Source of the DNA: Lunularia cruciata
Lineage: Eukaryota; Streptophyta; Marchantiopsida; Lunulariales; Lunulariaceae
Length of the DNA: 64,000 nucleotides
Direction: 5' to 3'
Assembly (NCBI GenBank): GCA_948567375.1
Contig: OX419761.1
Coordinates: 37,610,243-37,674,242, forward strand
The notes under the pieces are model-generated. The model was not told the origin of the DNA. It saw only the letters and a list, made by a program, of their open reading frames with translations, and searched no databases. This document shows, in pieces, positions 35,978 through 49,000 of this stretch (its first letter is position 1; every line of letters begins with the position of its first letter). Made by a program: the position numbers and the translations under genes.

Positions 35978-37321
35978 TGGGATCTGAGATACAAGTTGAT
36001 ACCAAGCATCACTTTGAGTAAACCCACTACGCACTATAATATTATCTTCTCTAGAATCCCCAAAGAACTCTATCATGACAAAGTAACCAAAAATTTTAAC
36101 CATCACAAGTACCCCACCAAGTGTACCAACCAAACGTCACCCACTAATGTAGCTCTCACTACGACAACTACATTAGGGGAAAGTGCAACCTGTAACGTAC
36201 CATCACAACACACACTCTCATGGTCTACAAGTAATCACTTCTTGTCTCACTAGAGAGAAACATATGTAGCCTAACTGGTCATCACTCCAACCTCACTATC
36301 GAGAGCACATCATAGCACCAATGCTCTAAAGTCAAGGCACCTCACACAAACATGGTGCACAAATAGAAATCAAAGAATGAAAAGGGTCTAATCACAAGAA
36401 ATCTAAACAAAAACTTCAATCTCATAAATCAACACTAGATTGACTCTACCACTATTTGGTATTTGACACAATAGAAGTTATCTACTTCATAAGCTACCAA
36501 GATCACCAAGAATGTGATCAAATTATCTCTCCTAGCCAAAGCCACATGTGTATAGATAATAGTGGAACAACCACTAGGATAACAAGTGAGGGTGGACTAA
36601 TTGGCTAGGGCATAAGTCTAGGAACTAGAGATCTAAAGTCAAACCCTATTGCGCACAATCTAGCAAGGTGGGCAGATTTTGCAAAACAATAACCAAAATC
36701 TACTCTAAATTAGCTAGCCTCACACCAGCAAGTTGGCTTGCTGGCCCTAGGCCTTTGTAGCTTCTCATAGCCATATGCCTCAAAGCCTCTAAATTCTAAA
36801 ATTCAGCCAAATGAGGCTTTTCTTCTTGCCACTTTGAACCCTATCCAAATTTGACAAAATTCTTCCAAATCTAGCAAAATCTAACATAAACTTCATAAAA
36901 ATCTGATGTAAATTCCTAAAGTTGGTTGATCGCCAAATCCTTCACTAACTCTACACTTAAGCCAAATTGAAAAGATGGGGTTCTCCAAATCACAAATTCA
37001 AAAGGATGTGTTCACAACTCCACTTTCAATTTCACTTTTTGAGCTCAACTTGCACCAAATTCTTCTTACTTTCACCTCTTGAGCTCAAAAATGACAACAA
37101 CCGCTTAAAAATTGCTTCTCTTTGCTCAAAATTTGGCCAACACTTTTGCATATCATCTACCTTAATGCCAAATTTGCATCAATTGAATGAGCTTCTGCAC
37201 ACTAGGGAAAATTTGACCTCCAATTGAGCTACCAATGATCAACAATGATCAACAAGTCTTGGAGATAACACCATCACTCTCAGTTTCTACATACAATTTC
37301 CCCTTGACTTCACTTCTTTGA

Positions 37322-37759
37322 TGTAATCAATTTGTTCACACAACTAAGATCACATTTAATTAGATCAATACTTGATTTGTCACTCAATAATTTATCAATA
37401 TTTAGACATTGATTATAGTCAAGCCATACCCACTCTAGCTAAGAGAATCCGGGTGACGCTCATTGGCCTATATCCACCATAGCCAGGAACTTGAAGACTC
37501 AACATTAGAGAAATGAACTCTTTGGAGTTGCACTTTGAAAGTATACCCCTAGTCTCTAACTCTAACGGCCCCGCTGACGGCACATATGATAGTGCGAACG
37601 GTGCATGTGATAGTGTGCCCCACCATATAGTTAGTACATTGAACACGAAATCTGATATCAACAAGTAGTCTATGAGTTCGTACCAATATACTCCTAATTG
37701 CAAACATTACTACTCCAAAGTACGAGTAATCTAGATGTGATGCTACAATTGGTGTGATA
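37322..37759 (-). repeat. Copy 1 terminal repeat A1
   Basis: Starts TATCACACCA on the minus strand at 37759 and matches A2 (16911-16477), 25737-26190 and 34967-35416 along its length. It lacks block B at its inner end. There the sequence passes straight into the leader at an AATTGATTACATCAAAG stretch, which could be a decayed initiator-Met tRNA primer site (compare TGGTATCAGAG). Confidence 0.8.
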
Positions 37760-40700
37760 GAATATACATGAGGAGAGACACTGAAAAGGAGACACGAGCA
37801 AAGGTGACTCAAAGGTGGATGAAAGAGAGTAGAATACAGTTTGAAAGCAATGCCTAAATGTGCATGGTCAGGATGAAGTTTCCATTAAACCAAGTCTAGA
37901 GAATTGTTACATTGTTATTACATCGTTAGTTTGCAACCTATATTCTATATGGATAATTTTTGATTGCTCATCGCAGTGAGCAATGAGAATAGTGGATGGT
38001 TATATGTTCCTAGCGACTTGAATTATTGCAGAGTGCTTGGCACCACTGTAATTCATATTATTTGGCCATTCACCAGTAACCACATCAAGTCTTAGAAAAT
38101 ACTATACCCAAAGATTTGTAGATCGATAACTGTTGTCCATTGCGCATATGCTGACCATATTTCCAATTTTGTTATTAGCACTGATATTCGTGACAGATTG
38201 TTGTAGGTACTTACCCTCGTGAAAGGCAGTGTAAATCTCGAAAGGATTGAAACTTGCTAGTTTGATAATTTTCACAATGCTACTTGATTTATCACCAGAA
38301 ACTTTTTTGGCTTGGTATTTGTGAAAATTACTGCTTGAAGTTCAAAATATCTTCTGTGTTCTGTTCATGTTTCACTTGATAAATCAATAGTTTGGAGTAT
38401 TTCAGTAAATTTCAGCTGAAGGCCGGATGAAGGATGTCCAGGACTGCGTATTACTCGGCTGAGTACCAGTTCCAGCGCAAAACCAGGGTTAACCGTGGTC
38501 AGTTAGTTTGTGGGAATTTGTTGTAGGAAATGTTGAACATTTATTTACCAATTTGTATAGTGGAAGATAAGCAGCGTCAACGCTGCTTTGGGCTGAATTG
38601 TCCAGCGGGGTCTGCAGTACCAAGGCTTATTCGCCAAGTAGAGGAGCCGAATTTGAATTCGGGAGTTGTCCGTTCGTTACATCAGTGCACAACTTGGCCG
38701 ACCACTTCCACAATCTAGCAAACAAATTGCAGTATGGGCTTTGAAGAAGTAAGATCCCAAGCAAGATGCTCGCAGCTTTTTCATGTAGTGCAGAAAGTTC
38801 ATTCCAAATTGTCGGTTCGGACCGTTTTGAACTTATTTGCACGGCTTTGCTAGAAACAGTCTTAAACTTACAACCCAGCCCCCTCATGATCATGTTCACT
38901 ATGGTATCTGGTTGCCGCAGTAACATTCTATTCTACACACTGGGGATTTCAAAGAAGGTAGCTGGATGACGTTGTTTGGTAATTAAAACGTTTCTACGCA
39001 CTTCCAGACGGCATCCCAAATTCGAGATTAACTTGAACTGTACCACAAACTGGATAGCAGAAAGCAGTGTTCTTTGAGACTGTAGTACATTAACAACCAC
39101 TATACACAGAAGGTCATTAAGAGAAAATATTCACGGTAGTGAAAAGCCGGAATAAATCGTGACGGAATTAATTGCGTGAATATGACAGCGGTGTTGTGGC
39201 TTGTGACCTCGTCACTATTTTAATTTATTGATCCGGGAGAATCGTCCTTAGCAAGCTTAGATCTTAAGCTTGCTGTGGAGGACATACAGTGCGGGGAGTT
39301 CACAGTCAGACTATGTCGAAATCATTTGCAAGTAGTCCGGGTGTGGACAACGTGTATCTCTGATGGTTCTGCTCACGAGCTCGGAACGATGGACGATAGT
39401 AGAGGGGACTAACTTTCTCGTACATGAAACTCAAGATTCTAAATTCGTATCAATTTAAGATGGTAAAAACTGAAGCAGCTTGTTGTGGCAGAGTTAGTTC
39501 CCCAGTGTAAACTACTGAAGAAACCAGTTTTGTTGCAGAACTTCTACGTAATGGTTCGCAGAGCGGTTAGCACTGTACTTTTTGAATTTTAGATAACATC
39601 TTCAGCTTGTGACAGTCCTTTCAGAAGATGAGACGATATTCTGTGCAGTGAAAGCATACAGTGCCATACAAAATCAACCTTATGTATGATTAAACATTGG
39701 AATCCAATTATCACTCATGATTGAGTGACGCTCGATTCTGATTACAGTATTCTATTCTAAGTACAAAGATTGGAACCGTACTCAGGACGGACACTACGCT
39801 TGTTCTGAGTATTCCGCCCGATTTGACAGAAGATTGGCTCTGTAGAGGCTCAGATCTCCCTCACGGAAATGAAGATCCTTTCCATTAATGTGCATGCGCT
39901 ACATCTGAGCAGTGACGTAAGGTCTCAATGGACTAGCCAGGCTGCCGTAGTCTGCTGATAGAGGTTTCATTATAGTCGAAAGATCTTGAAGTTCGTTCTC
40001 ATAGCGCAGTGCATGAACTCATTGCAGTACTGTACTTAAAATCTAAGATTTTAGGATTAGCCTATGCGCTGGCTCGAGGCTGATTTCCATCTCATTCTCT
40101 CCTTAATAGTCATCCCAGTATCAGGTGAGCAAAGCAGTGGATACCATAGAACACCTCTGCATGAGCTGGGAAAGACCGCATGAACCGCGAGCTCGACATA
40201 CTCCTTTCTTCACCGCTCAGTAACCCTCGGAAGCGGATATTCGTCACAACTATCTCAATTTCGGTCAACTCCATCAACTCGAATGGTCCGGGATGTGGAT
40301 TCGATTTTGAAATAAAAGCCAGTCACTGCCTTTTCACATGTCAGTCTAGGGACACGAGTTTGAGCTATGACACTAGAAAGTCAGGAACTTCTTAAACCCA
40401 ACGCCCAGTGCCTGTTGTCGACAAGCGGGAAGCAGACACAAGACTTATCTCCTTCCGGCGGGAGTGATCTGACAGGAAATACGGGTTGGTGAATTATCGC
40501 AACGATTTCCCTCGCAGACCGCAACCCGTATACTAGTAGGAAACGGAACTGTTACACCTGAGTGTCAGTACGAACCCGTGGGCGGTAGTCACTGACGGGT
40601 CTCCTTCAACTTCAGTCGACCTCATTACGATATAGTTAAATCGGCGACAAATGCAAAATAACGAGGATATGCGTGATGGTTGCAAGTTGTAAGTCAAGTA

Positions 40701-41209
40701 GCTCCTACAGAAAACTATCTGTGTGATTCAATTTTGTTTCTTGAATGAACAGGTTTTAAAGTTATAGTTAAAATGAAACGATTTCAAGATTGGTAAGAGC
40801 AAGCAGATCTGTTTGTTCTGTTAAACGAAGGTGTCCAATATGGCACGGGATTCAAAAAGTACATAAATATGTATAGATTGATCTCAACTTCAAATGGAAA
40901 GACAAAAACAACTGGTTTACTTGAACCACAAGTACAGTACAAACGTCTGAAACTCTTGCTGGCCAGCAAGATTTAAGTCATAGAAAGGTCTGACTACAGC
41001 CAATACACAAAACCGGTTTCCACCGGGCCGCATGGTTTAGGTTTCCGACCCCTAGTTTTGTGTAGGGTTCAACTGGTTTGGGCTCGGGATCATCTTCCCA
41101 TTTTGGGGGCCCCTGTGACAAGTCGACGCTTCCACATATAGTAAGAAAAATCATCTCCTCAAAGTCGGCCGTTTCTTCTACTACAGTTCTGTCTGTAGTC
41201 TAACGTAGG
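37760..41209. other. Unassigned unique-looking DNA right of the nested block
   Basis: No gene or element is supported. Near 38.26-38.40 kb there are two small inverted matches (TAATTTTCACAA with TTGTGAAAATTA, and TTGATTTATCA with TGATAAATCAA), too short to interpret. 40.4-40.6 kb is more GC-rich. Confidence 0.5.
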
Positions 41210-41225
41210 CTGGCTACGTAGCCAG
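41210..41225. repeat. 16-bp perfect palindrome
   Basis: CTGGCTACGTAGCCAG, centred on TACGTA, in a GC-rich stretch. It could be a dimeric protein site or chance. Confidence 0.4.
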
Positions 41226-44200
41226 TCTAGCTGCACTACCAGTAGCCGCTTTTTCGGCGGAGTGACGTGACGCACTGACGGATATCTCTCCGGCCCTGAG
41301 TAGCTGCGCGGTCGTCTGTCGAAGCGCAAACGGTGGAGGACGCTTGAGGTTAAGGCTTTCCTTCGGACTCTTCCTGGTTCCTCCCGGATCCCAACCCGTC
41401 CGTAGCTGCCGTAGAGCATAAGGTCTAGTTCAATTGCAGCGCCACACCTCGATGAAAATATGCGTACCATGCGAGGAAACTAGCAATTGAGTGAGTCACG
41501 AAAGTCTTTTTCCTTTGGACTCAGAGCTTCTGCTGGAACACATGGTGGCTATAGATAGACTCAGGGCAGAGTTACAACTGAAGAGAATAGCATTACAGTA
41601 ATCATCATTGCTCTTTTCACCCTGGGCATCCCAATCGTGGGCTCGCTCTGTCTTACTCGAAAATGCCGTGTTTGGAACCGCAGCGAGACGCGCAAGGCCT
41701 GCACGGAGTGGCTTCAAAGAGGAAAGGGGGCGTATATCTGAACTCATCTTTGTAAGGTCCACGACGTAAAACACGAATCCTAGCTAAGGACATGTTTATG
41801 CGAGAGAATGTTTTTATGAGGAGAACCGCATGGAGCGGAGGACAAAAGAAGTGCGCTGTACAAAAGAGTTAGGGAGGACATAGGCCTCCGGGTGAGAGCC
41901 AAGACAAGGAAGACATGCAACCTTATTCAACTAGACAAACGCTTGTCCATTGTAGAGGAGAAGACAGGTCCAAGTGTCTGTGTTAGTGTCCAACAGACTA
42001 ACATAAAGCTTCATTACATTCGGAAGCTGAGGCTCCGGAGTATGATGGGATTTGCTAAAATAAGCGCCTTACGATGTTTACGACCGATTGGATAAAGAAC
42101 GTAAGAGATGGAGATATTTAGTGAGTAAAATATGACTGTTATGAAGAGTGCTGCCATCCTTCGCGTTACTTAGATTACGTGGTACACCTCATTAACACAA
42201 GGAAAGGCATGCAAGCAAACTGCATCATGAATCAATATGTATTCTCTATCTATTTTTCCATTCTAGACAAGTAACGAGTATACATGGGAGACAGGATGAA
42301 CTTAGACGTAATTGTTCTTATCCAGCTTGGGCTCACGGTTGTCACGATTCGTGCAAATACATTCAGCATGGGGAACGCCGTTTCCAGTCGTAGCAGCCAT
42401 TCAATCATTGCTCAAGGGTCAGCTTTGATTTCTCTCACTGTAGTACTTTCCCTCGGCCTTTTGGGCCTATTCTTCTTAAACTTTTCCACAGCACTTCCCC
42501 ATGACAGTATTCAACTTAGGTCCAAGTTATGTTTACGTACTTATGTTGCAAGGCTGGCCGTTGGATTAGCCTATGAAGAGCAATAGCAAGTGTGCTTCTA
42601 GAGAACTAAGTTTGTCTGTAGCCTAATGCAAACATGGTTCAAGTGATGCGTTACAGGTTTTCAAGTCATCATTGGTGTAACAGTTCACGTCTTACTCGAG
42701 ATTTAAAAGCTTCAGCTTAAATCTGGGCTAAATACCTGCGCAGCTTTCATAAACAATGAATCTGTTATCGCCGTCATGTTTCTTACAGTAGAACTTCCGT
42801 CATAAGCAGATAATATCGTGAAGCTTTCAACCCTAAGTTGCTACAGAAGTAAACGCATCTGATTTAAAGAATTTAAATTCTCTCCTCTGTGAAAGAATTT
42901 TGTGTAAACGGAAAGGTCTGCTTTGTTTGCTGTACTCAGAGTCACATATCTACTGCGTGACTGTAGCATTATGAGTTGTTTCGAACGAGTAGGAAACCTC
43001 ATGATTCACAATGATGACAGTACGTAGAAAGGGTAGCATACCACAAACTGGAAACTAGTCAATACAGATGCTATGATCATGATCTTGGAGCTTGTTCGAA
43101 ATGATAATACTGTATGTTGTTCTTCTTTTAGCAGCTTTCTTCAGGGCGATGCTGAAGTACATGATCATGGTTCGGTCGACCCATGCATCCTTATAAGATC
43201 TGTGTATTTCACTACCTTCATGGGCTAGCCCCCAAACTGCATAATTCGTAGATTGCAAAATGTAACAAAATTCCAAGCCAGTTAATGGGCACTAATGTTC
43301 TGGCACCTCCTTGGAGTACCATTGGGCACAACATTTTCAAAGACATATTCCTCCTCAAAGAAATGACATACCGCTGCAGCAAACAAGCTGGCACCGATCC
43401 GCTGACAAATCAAATGTGAGGCCTGCAGCAAAAATATTGATTTGGACCAGAAAGATCAGAACGATGGTTTGAGGAGAATTTCGATTTGAGCCACTTGAAT
43501 AAGGTTTGTGTCGTAAACCAAACAATGCCTTACAGTTAAGTAGTTCTCAAATTCCACTTGATCATTGAAAGGGTGAGATGTTTGAGGACCCATATCATAG
43601 CACTTAAAGCAACTGCACCTAACATGATAAACATAGAGATAAGTCGAGTGCTAGAAGGGCTTATCTAAATTATAGCTAGTCTCAAAAGGTTTATGAATTC
43701 CATACATGTGCACAGGAGATGTTGACGTGGCTTTTTATGCAGGCTCGCTCAATCATTATCGAAGGTTTTGGTAGATCTCATTTATATCTCTGCATGCCAT
43801 GCCTGCTGGTATAGAGTCTTGCAACAGGATGGCGATAGACTAAAATTTCTCAGCACAGTACACCCATGATGCCACGGTGCCATCCTGGTAATAAATTGAG
43901 TTCTCCTATGAGAGAATGTGGACAATGGACTTGTCAGGAAGCACACAGTCAAAGGTCTGCAGGTACAGTGTTTGTTTGGAGTCATGTTAACTACCCAAAA
44001 GTTGAATGTTCCAATTGCAGTACACCTACTGAGTTTTGTGTCATGGTTAATCATTCCATGGAATAAGAAATGCAGGGCCTGAAGTTAACCATTAAGCATC
44101 AACGTAGGGCTTGTTGGGTCCCCCCACAGAGTAAAACAGAATCTGCTATAGAACTCGTGTCTCACGCAGTAAAGGTGTAAAGGTCTCAGCCTTTGGAGTA

Positions 44201-45119
44201 AAAAGTTTGGTGACCACGATTGTGAGAAGGCAGGATATATGCGTGTAGTGTTGTATCGAGGTGTGCATTATCTCTTTGTATGGTATGCATCTTGTGCGAA
44301 AGCTGCACAAGATGCATGGTAAAACTGGTGTGAAGCTCTTACACATTTATCTTTCACGGCCCTTTCACGCCCCTTTAACTTTATTTACGAATGAATCGTA
44401 GCTGTAGAACCTGGTTTTCTGGAAGGAAACAAAGAAACTGGCTAGAGCGTGAAATTTGATGTCATGAGGGTCTGAGATGCAAAACACACGCTCTAGTTCA
44501 ACACGAGATATCTTGTGAAGGGCACAACAACAAAGCGCCAAGTCAAAAGATCCCCACAGCAAAAAGTTCGTTTGTCAAGTTTGAAGCGGAAGGTTTGCTT
44601 TGGTTTGTGGACGAACGGCCATGACCATAGCTGTGAAGGTTTGGCATCATTGTCAAATTAAATCAAGTTTTGTTCTGACCTCTGATAGGTGGGCCCTTAA
44701 GCTATTGAAGGCCATACTACCAAGACGCCTCGGTGTTCGAACCACCAGCACTTCTTTGTTGGCTGACTGACTAAATCTGGCTAAGAGCAGTGCAGCGGTA
44801 GCGGGCCTTCTCGACAACTTGTCAACCACGTGAGCACCTTTACCGCAGTCCCTCTACTTGAAATCACTGTTCTGAAACCACCTTCTATGCGCAGGTGACA
44901 AGGATTCTAGGACAGCTAATCTATGCGCTCCATGCTCGTTCGACAAGTACATATACATATATTTTTATCCTCAATTTGAGGGTGAAATCTAGGTTCGCAT
45001 GGTCTTTCATGTGTACTTCACATATGACGGCCTTCATTCCCCTTTTCACATATGACTGTCTTCATTTCTCATGGAAATATACGGATCGATGGACATGGTG
45101 TACAATATTATTCAGTTAA
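41226..45119. other. Unassigned region
   Basis: Frames at 41470-41159 (minus), 41774-41496 (minus) and 42284-42586 (plus, with two hydrophobic stretches) have no recognisable domains or splice context. 44.28-44.32 kb has a small inverted match around TGCATCTTGTGC and GCACAAGATGCA. No gene is supported. Confidence 0.45.
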
Positions 45120-45600
45120 TAGAGTTATATAATTATACTAAGATATTATGTATTTTTTATATTTTAAAATATATTTTAGATCATATATATTTATTATTTT
45201 CTTAAAAATTTTAATTTATATAATTCATAAAAAATCACTCTGGATAATATTTTATCATATATTTTAATAATTTATATATTTTATTATTTATGTAATTCAA
45301 ATTGATATTTTTCATATTTGAATAATTTATAGATAGTACATGTTGCATAACTCATTTATCTTAGGTGTAATAAGGTGATATTTCTTTAGTACGCTTTAGT
45401 AATTTGTATATTTTACTCTTTGCATGGTTCAGATATCTTAGATGCAATAAAGTGATAATTCTTCTGTATATTTTATTAATTTGTATATCTTACTCTTCGC
45501 ATAGCTCCGATATCTTAGGTGCAATAGGATACATTTCTCATCTCAATTGTCCCATCTTACCATTTTTGTCTTTCCCTTGTATTGTATTGTTTGATGGGGC
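45120..45600. repeat. AT-rich block and LINE-tail repeats (77-bp period)
   Basis: 45120-45357 is extremely AT-rich. From 45358 a unit beginning ATCTTAGRTG(T/C)AATA recurs at 45358, 45435 and 45512, a period of 77 bp. The last unit runs into sequence homologous to 51430-51550 downstream of the LINE ORF (shared: ATATCTTAGGTG, TTTCTCAT, CCCATTTTA-like, TCTTTCCCTTGTA and TTTC). It is therefore a 3' UTR remnant of that LINE family with an expanded tandem unit. Confidence 0.6.
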
Positions 45601-48600
45601 TTTCCCTCTTTCATGTGTTCTATGTGATTGCCTTTTTCTCTTCCGCTAATTATATGGTCCCATCCGAACAGACCACTCATTTTATGAAATTTCACGCTAC
45701 CTTTCACCACATTTGGGATATGTCGTGTCTGCTTGGGGTCCAAATTTCTAAGGAGTATTTATAGCGTTTTTGACATCGACGGCATTTTGTATTTTAGCTT
45801 CATCACATTCTTTAAACTTTCAGATGTGAACAGACCTCAGAGCAAATTAGACAAGATTTGAACTGAGGATGCGGGAGTGAGGATTTAGCAAATTTCGTAT
45901 GCTGAGTAAAAGTCGTTTCAAAACGTGTTTCTTTCTAGAGGTTTCTCCATGAATGTCGCGTAGCATACCTTGTAGAGGAAAAGCAGACAGCGAAGATCCA
46001 AACACCCACAGTGTTCATAGTTCTGAGTGTATCTCCCTAGTGAATAACAGAATATATGTGCTGCATTGGAAGGAAGTCGAGAAAAGATCATACTGATCAT
46101 CAGTGGTTCATTTCACCTCTCCATAGGAAAACTTGTTATGTATGTTCTCAAATCTAAGTTTTAATGAGTCCAAATCCAATTTGTACATGAACATCATTGT
46201 GAGTGATTGGGTTCAATCTTTTCAAAACAGGTTAATTATTTTCCAATTTATGGATGAAAATTAATTTATATTTGAAGGTATATCAAGAATCAAGAATAAA
46301 ATCTTTCAAAAATTCGGAATAAACCAAATGCTCAGTTTCCTTAATTTTGATGAATTGATGAGAGCTGCAAAATGATGTCATGGATTCCAGTCAAAACCCT
46401 GAGAAAGCTTCAAAAACTAAAATTATAACTTGAAAAAAAAAAAAGACCATACCACTTCTCATAGAAAGTTCATAATGTTATTGGACCTGTGTATCAAAGA
46501 CAAACAAAGTTCATGATCATTATGGCAGACGTCCGTATCCATAAACAGATTGCCGAGATAACATGAAATTTTCTATGAGATGATTTCAAGACTCGTACAA
46601 GGGACCTTGAACTCTTGATCTTCATATCTTTACTAACCAACATAGTTGCGTCTTATGTTCCTAAATGTTGAAGTCAAGTCCACTTTTTTTAGTGTTTCGT
46701 CACCCAAGATTCAAGTCAACACCAAAGACAAAATGTAGATTGTTCCAGGCCTGTAGAACCAGCCCTCCGGGCTCGTTTAGTCAGCAAGATCCATGTTAAT
46801 TGAGGTTGGTGCTAGGAGCACATTTTATGAAGTCTCATCTTGTCAGTAATGGAAAGCAAGTGAATCATGGTTTAGGAAAAGATCCGCGTCCTGTAGCGTC
46901 ATTGTGATTGGCCTCGTTCTTCAAATTTTCAGGATCTTCTTGACAGTAATCTCTGACCACGATAGAGCCAACTGTACCTACGCCGTTCTCCTACCACTTA
47001 TGCTCGTCTGCCTCAATTGACGGAAGCAAAGTTTCTGACCGGCGCTTTCGTCTTGGAGAAATTATGAACTGTCAGAAATTGTCCGCTAAGCAAACCGCGT
47101 ACCAGTACAAGACAAACTCATTTCTAGCTACAAACTAGAGAAGGCGACCGCGTAGGACTAGATATGAGTAGAGTATATTTAAAGCTACTTCCATCAAGTA
47201 TACGTAGTGAATCACCAAAAACTCGTCACACAGTCTCTACCTCTTTACTCAGCCCTCCGAAGATTGATGAGCCGATTGCTCCAGTATACAGCACAATTGG
47301 CTAACGTGCTCAACATTCGAATCCCGAACAATTAAGCAAGTGTCCTTTCACTGGTGAAGAGTCCAACGTTTCAAGAGTCTTCGTGTGGGCACGCGCAGTC
47401 TACGTGTAACGAGAAGTGAGCACGCATCAATAGGCAGGGACATGTGCCATATGAGAGACAGGGAAGCATGAGTGTTCTGTCTCGCAGCGAGTCGATTGTC
47501 TTTGCATGGAAAGAAGCAACACTGAGTGAGTCGAAACTTCTGTGCATGCTCGTGGAAATGAGCATGGATAGATCGTACAGCGACTGACAGATTTTCTGTT
47601 CGTGCAAATTTCAGATCCGAAGAAGAGTGAGGCAGGTCTGAGAAATGCCCATCAATTCTCGTGTTCGGCTTTTGTTTATTTACGCAGACGTTTATTTCAA
47701 ATCAAATGTGAATCATGACTTTTGATTTATCCACATATCCACTGGCTTCTAGGTTTGTGGATGAATCAAGAACTCAAAGTCAATATCTTGTTCCTTTCTT
47801 TTGTCGACAAAAAGTAGGATAATCGGTCTAGATGCTAGACGGACATAGGTTTCTGACATTTGCGTTAACTGTTAGTTCTTGGGACAAACCAAAACCTCTT
47901 TGCTGGCTGATAGACTAACTTTGTAGGGTCCATGATATGCTCGTGAGAATTTGGACCATCTATAGTATTTGAGGATTTGATAAAGATTTGAGTTGCCTTT
48001 CGTTCCTTCTTGCTTGGCAATACTGAATTGTAGACCCATTTGGAATACGGTATGCATCCAGCCATACGACGTTGTGCAAAACTGATTGAGTTATAGTGGT
48101 GTCGGATTTGCTTACTACTTACTCACTATAGGATTGTTTGTGGTTTTTCCCGACGGGCCACCAGTGTGACCAGAAGAAATTTTGGTGGTCAACAGTGCCG
48201 GTGACAGCAATTGTGTTACTTATGAATGTATGCTCTAGGGATGACATTTGAGTAAATAGAAAAATCGTATTCATGAATATTATAAGCATTATTTTGACGC
48301 GCACAATACATAAAAGTTTGAAGTCAAAGTTGCATCGTCAGTCAAACGTACATAGAGTTCGAATATAAGGTCATTTGATTTTGTTCTGGCACACATACTC
48401 CGAGTATGTGCTCTGTAGAGACTGACTGGATTTACCACATTTTAAGAGTACTTGAAGCAACCAAAATGTCTCACGTATGTGTGTTAGAATAATATCGTAG
48501 CGTCTTCTTACAACTAACTCTCGCACTCTACTACTATGATCAATGAAAACTCTTGTCAAGTGTGAGGGAAAGCAGTAACAAACATGCTCAAGAGTCGAGA

Positions 48601-48939
48601 GAAATATATAGACTCGTTATCAATGGGTCTACACATTATAACATTGTTGTAGTCTTGTCGTAGAGCAACGTATCGGTTGATATAGTCTCTACATAGATTC
48701 TCGGATCATGGAAGGAGAAATAAGAGACCGGAGGAACGTACTAGTTCTCTTCATCGAGAATGCCAAGCGTGCATTGCTAACAGGTTTGAGTAGAGATCAG
48801 CGGTGTGTGTGGATCCATGCGGACAAAGAAATGTTTGTACTGACACGCTGGATCGGAGCTTAATGCAACCCAATATTTGCGTAAGCTGAATGGGCATGTT
48901 AAGATTTGCTATTGTCGGACACTTCCATATGAGGTAAAC
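45601..48939. other. Unassigned region
   Basis: No recognisable coding, RNA or repeat feature. 46.1-46.75 kb is AT-rich; the remainder is mixed. A tRNA-like ending near 47.3 kb was considered and rejected. Confidence 0.45.
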
Positions 48940-49000
48940 CCAAATCGTGATTTCTATAGTCTTGTACCTTAGATGTTATATACTTGTTACAATAATTTGG

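Larger units (their letters stand above)
16368..37759 (-). mobile_element. Ty3/gypsy retrotransposon copy 1 (host of a nested insertion)
   Basis: This is the outer element of a nested block and reads right to left. After removal of the nested copy (25737-35519) and the insert at 16983-18874 it is about 9.7 kb, matching the 9,783 bp of copy 2. In element order it has repeat A1 (37759-37322), a leader, gag (35977-35524, then 25736-25370), zinc knuckles (about 25166-25040), protease (about 24470-23786), RT (21846-21284), RNase H (20861-20676), integrase (about 20400-19499), a PHD finger (19206-19072) and repeats B1, A2 and B2 (18898-16368). Stops and frameshifts are frequent. I find no clear target-site duplication: the left flank is caaat and the right flank gaata. 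Confidence 0.88.

Noticed and set aside
16368..37759. Interpretation as a DIRS/Ngaro tyrosine-recombinase element because of split repeats
   Set aside because: The polyprotein has an HHCC plus D,D-35-E integrase, and the insertion is flanked by a 4-bp duplication; no recombinase motif is visible.
42284..42586. 100-codon frame with hydrophobic stretches
   Set aside because: No domain, no splice context, and composition expected by chance.
44735..44760. TTCGAACACC resembling a T-loop
   Set aside because: The five-base stem does not pair and no cloverleaf can be drawn.
47270..47340. tRNA-like 3' half (GCTAACGTGCTCAACATTCGAATCCC)
   Set aside because: No matching acceptor stem or anticodon arm upstream, and the T-stem does not pair properly.
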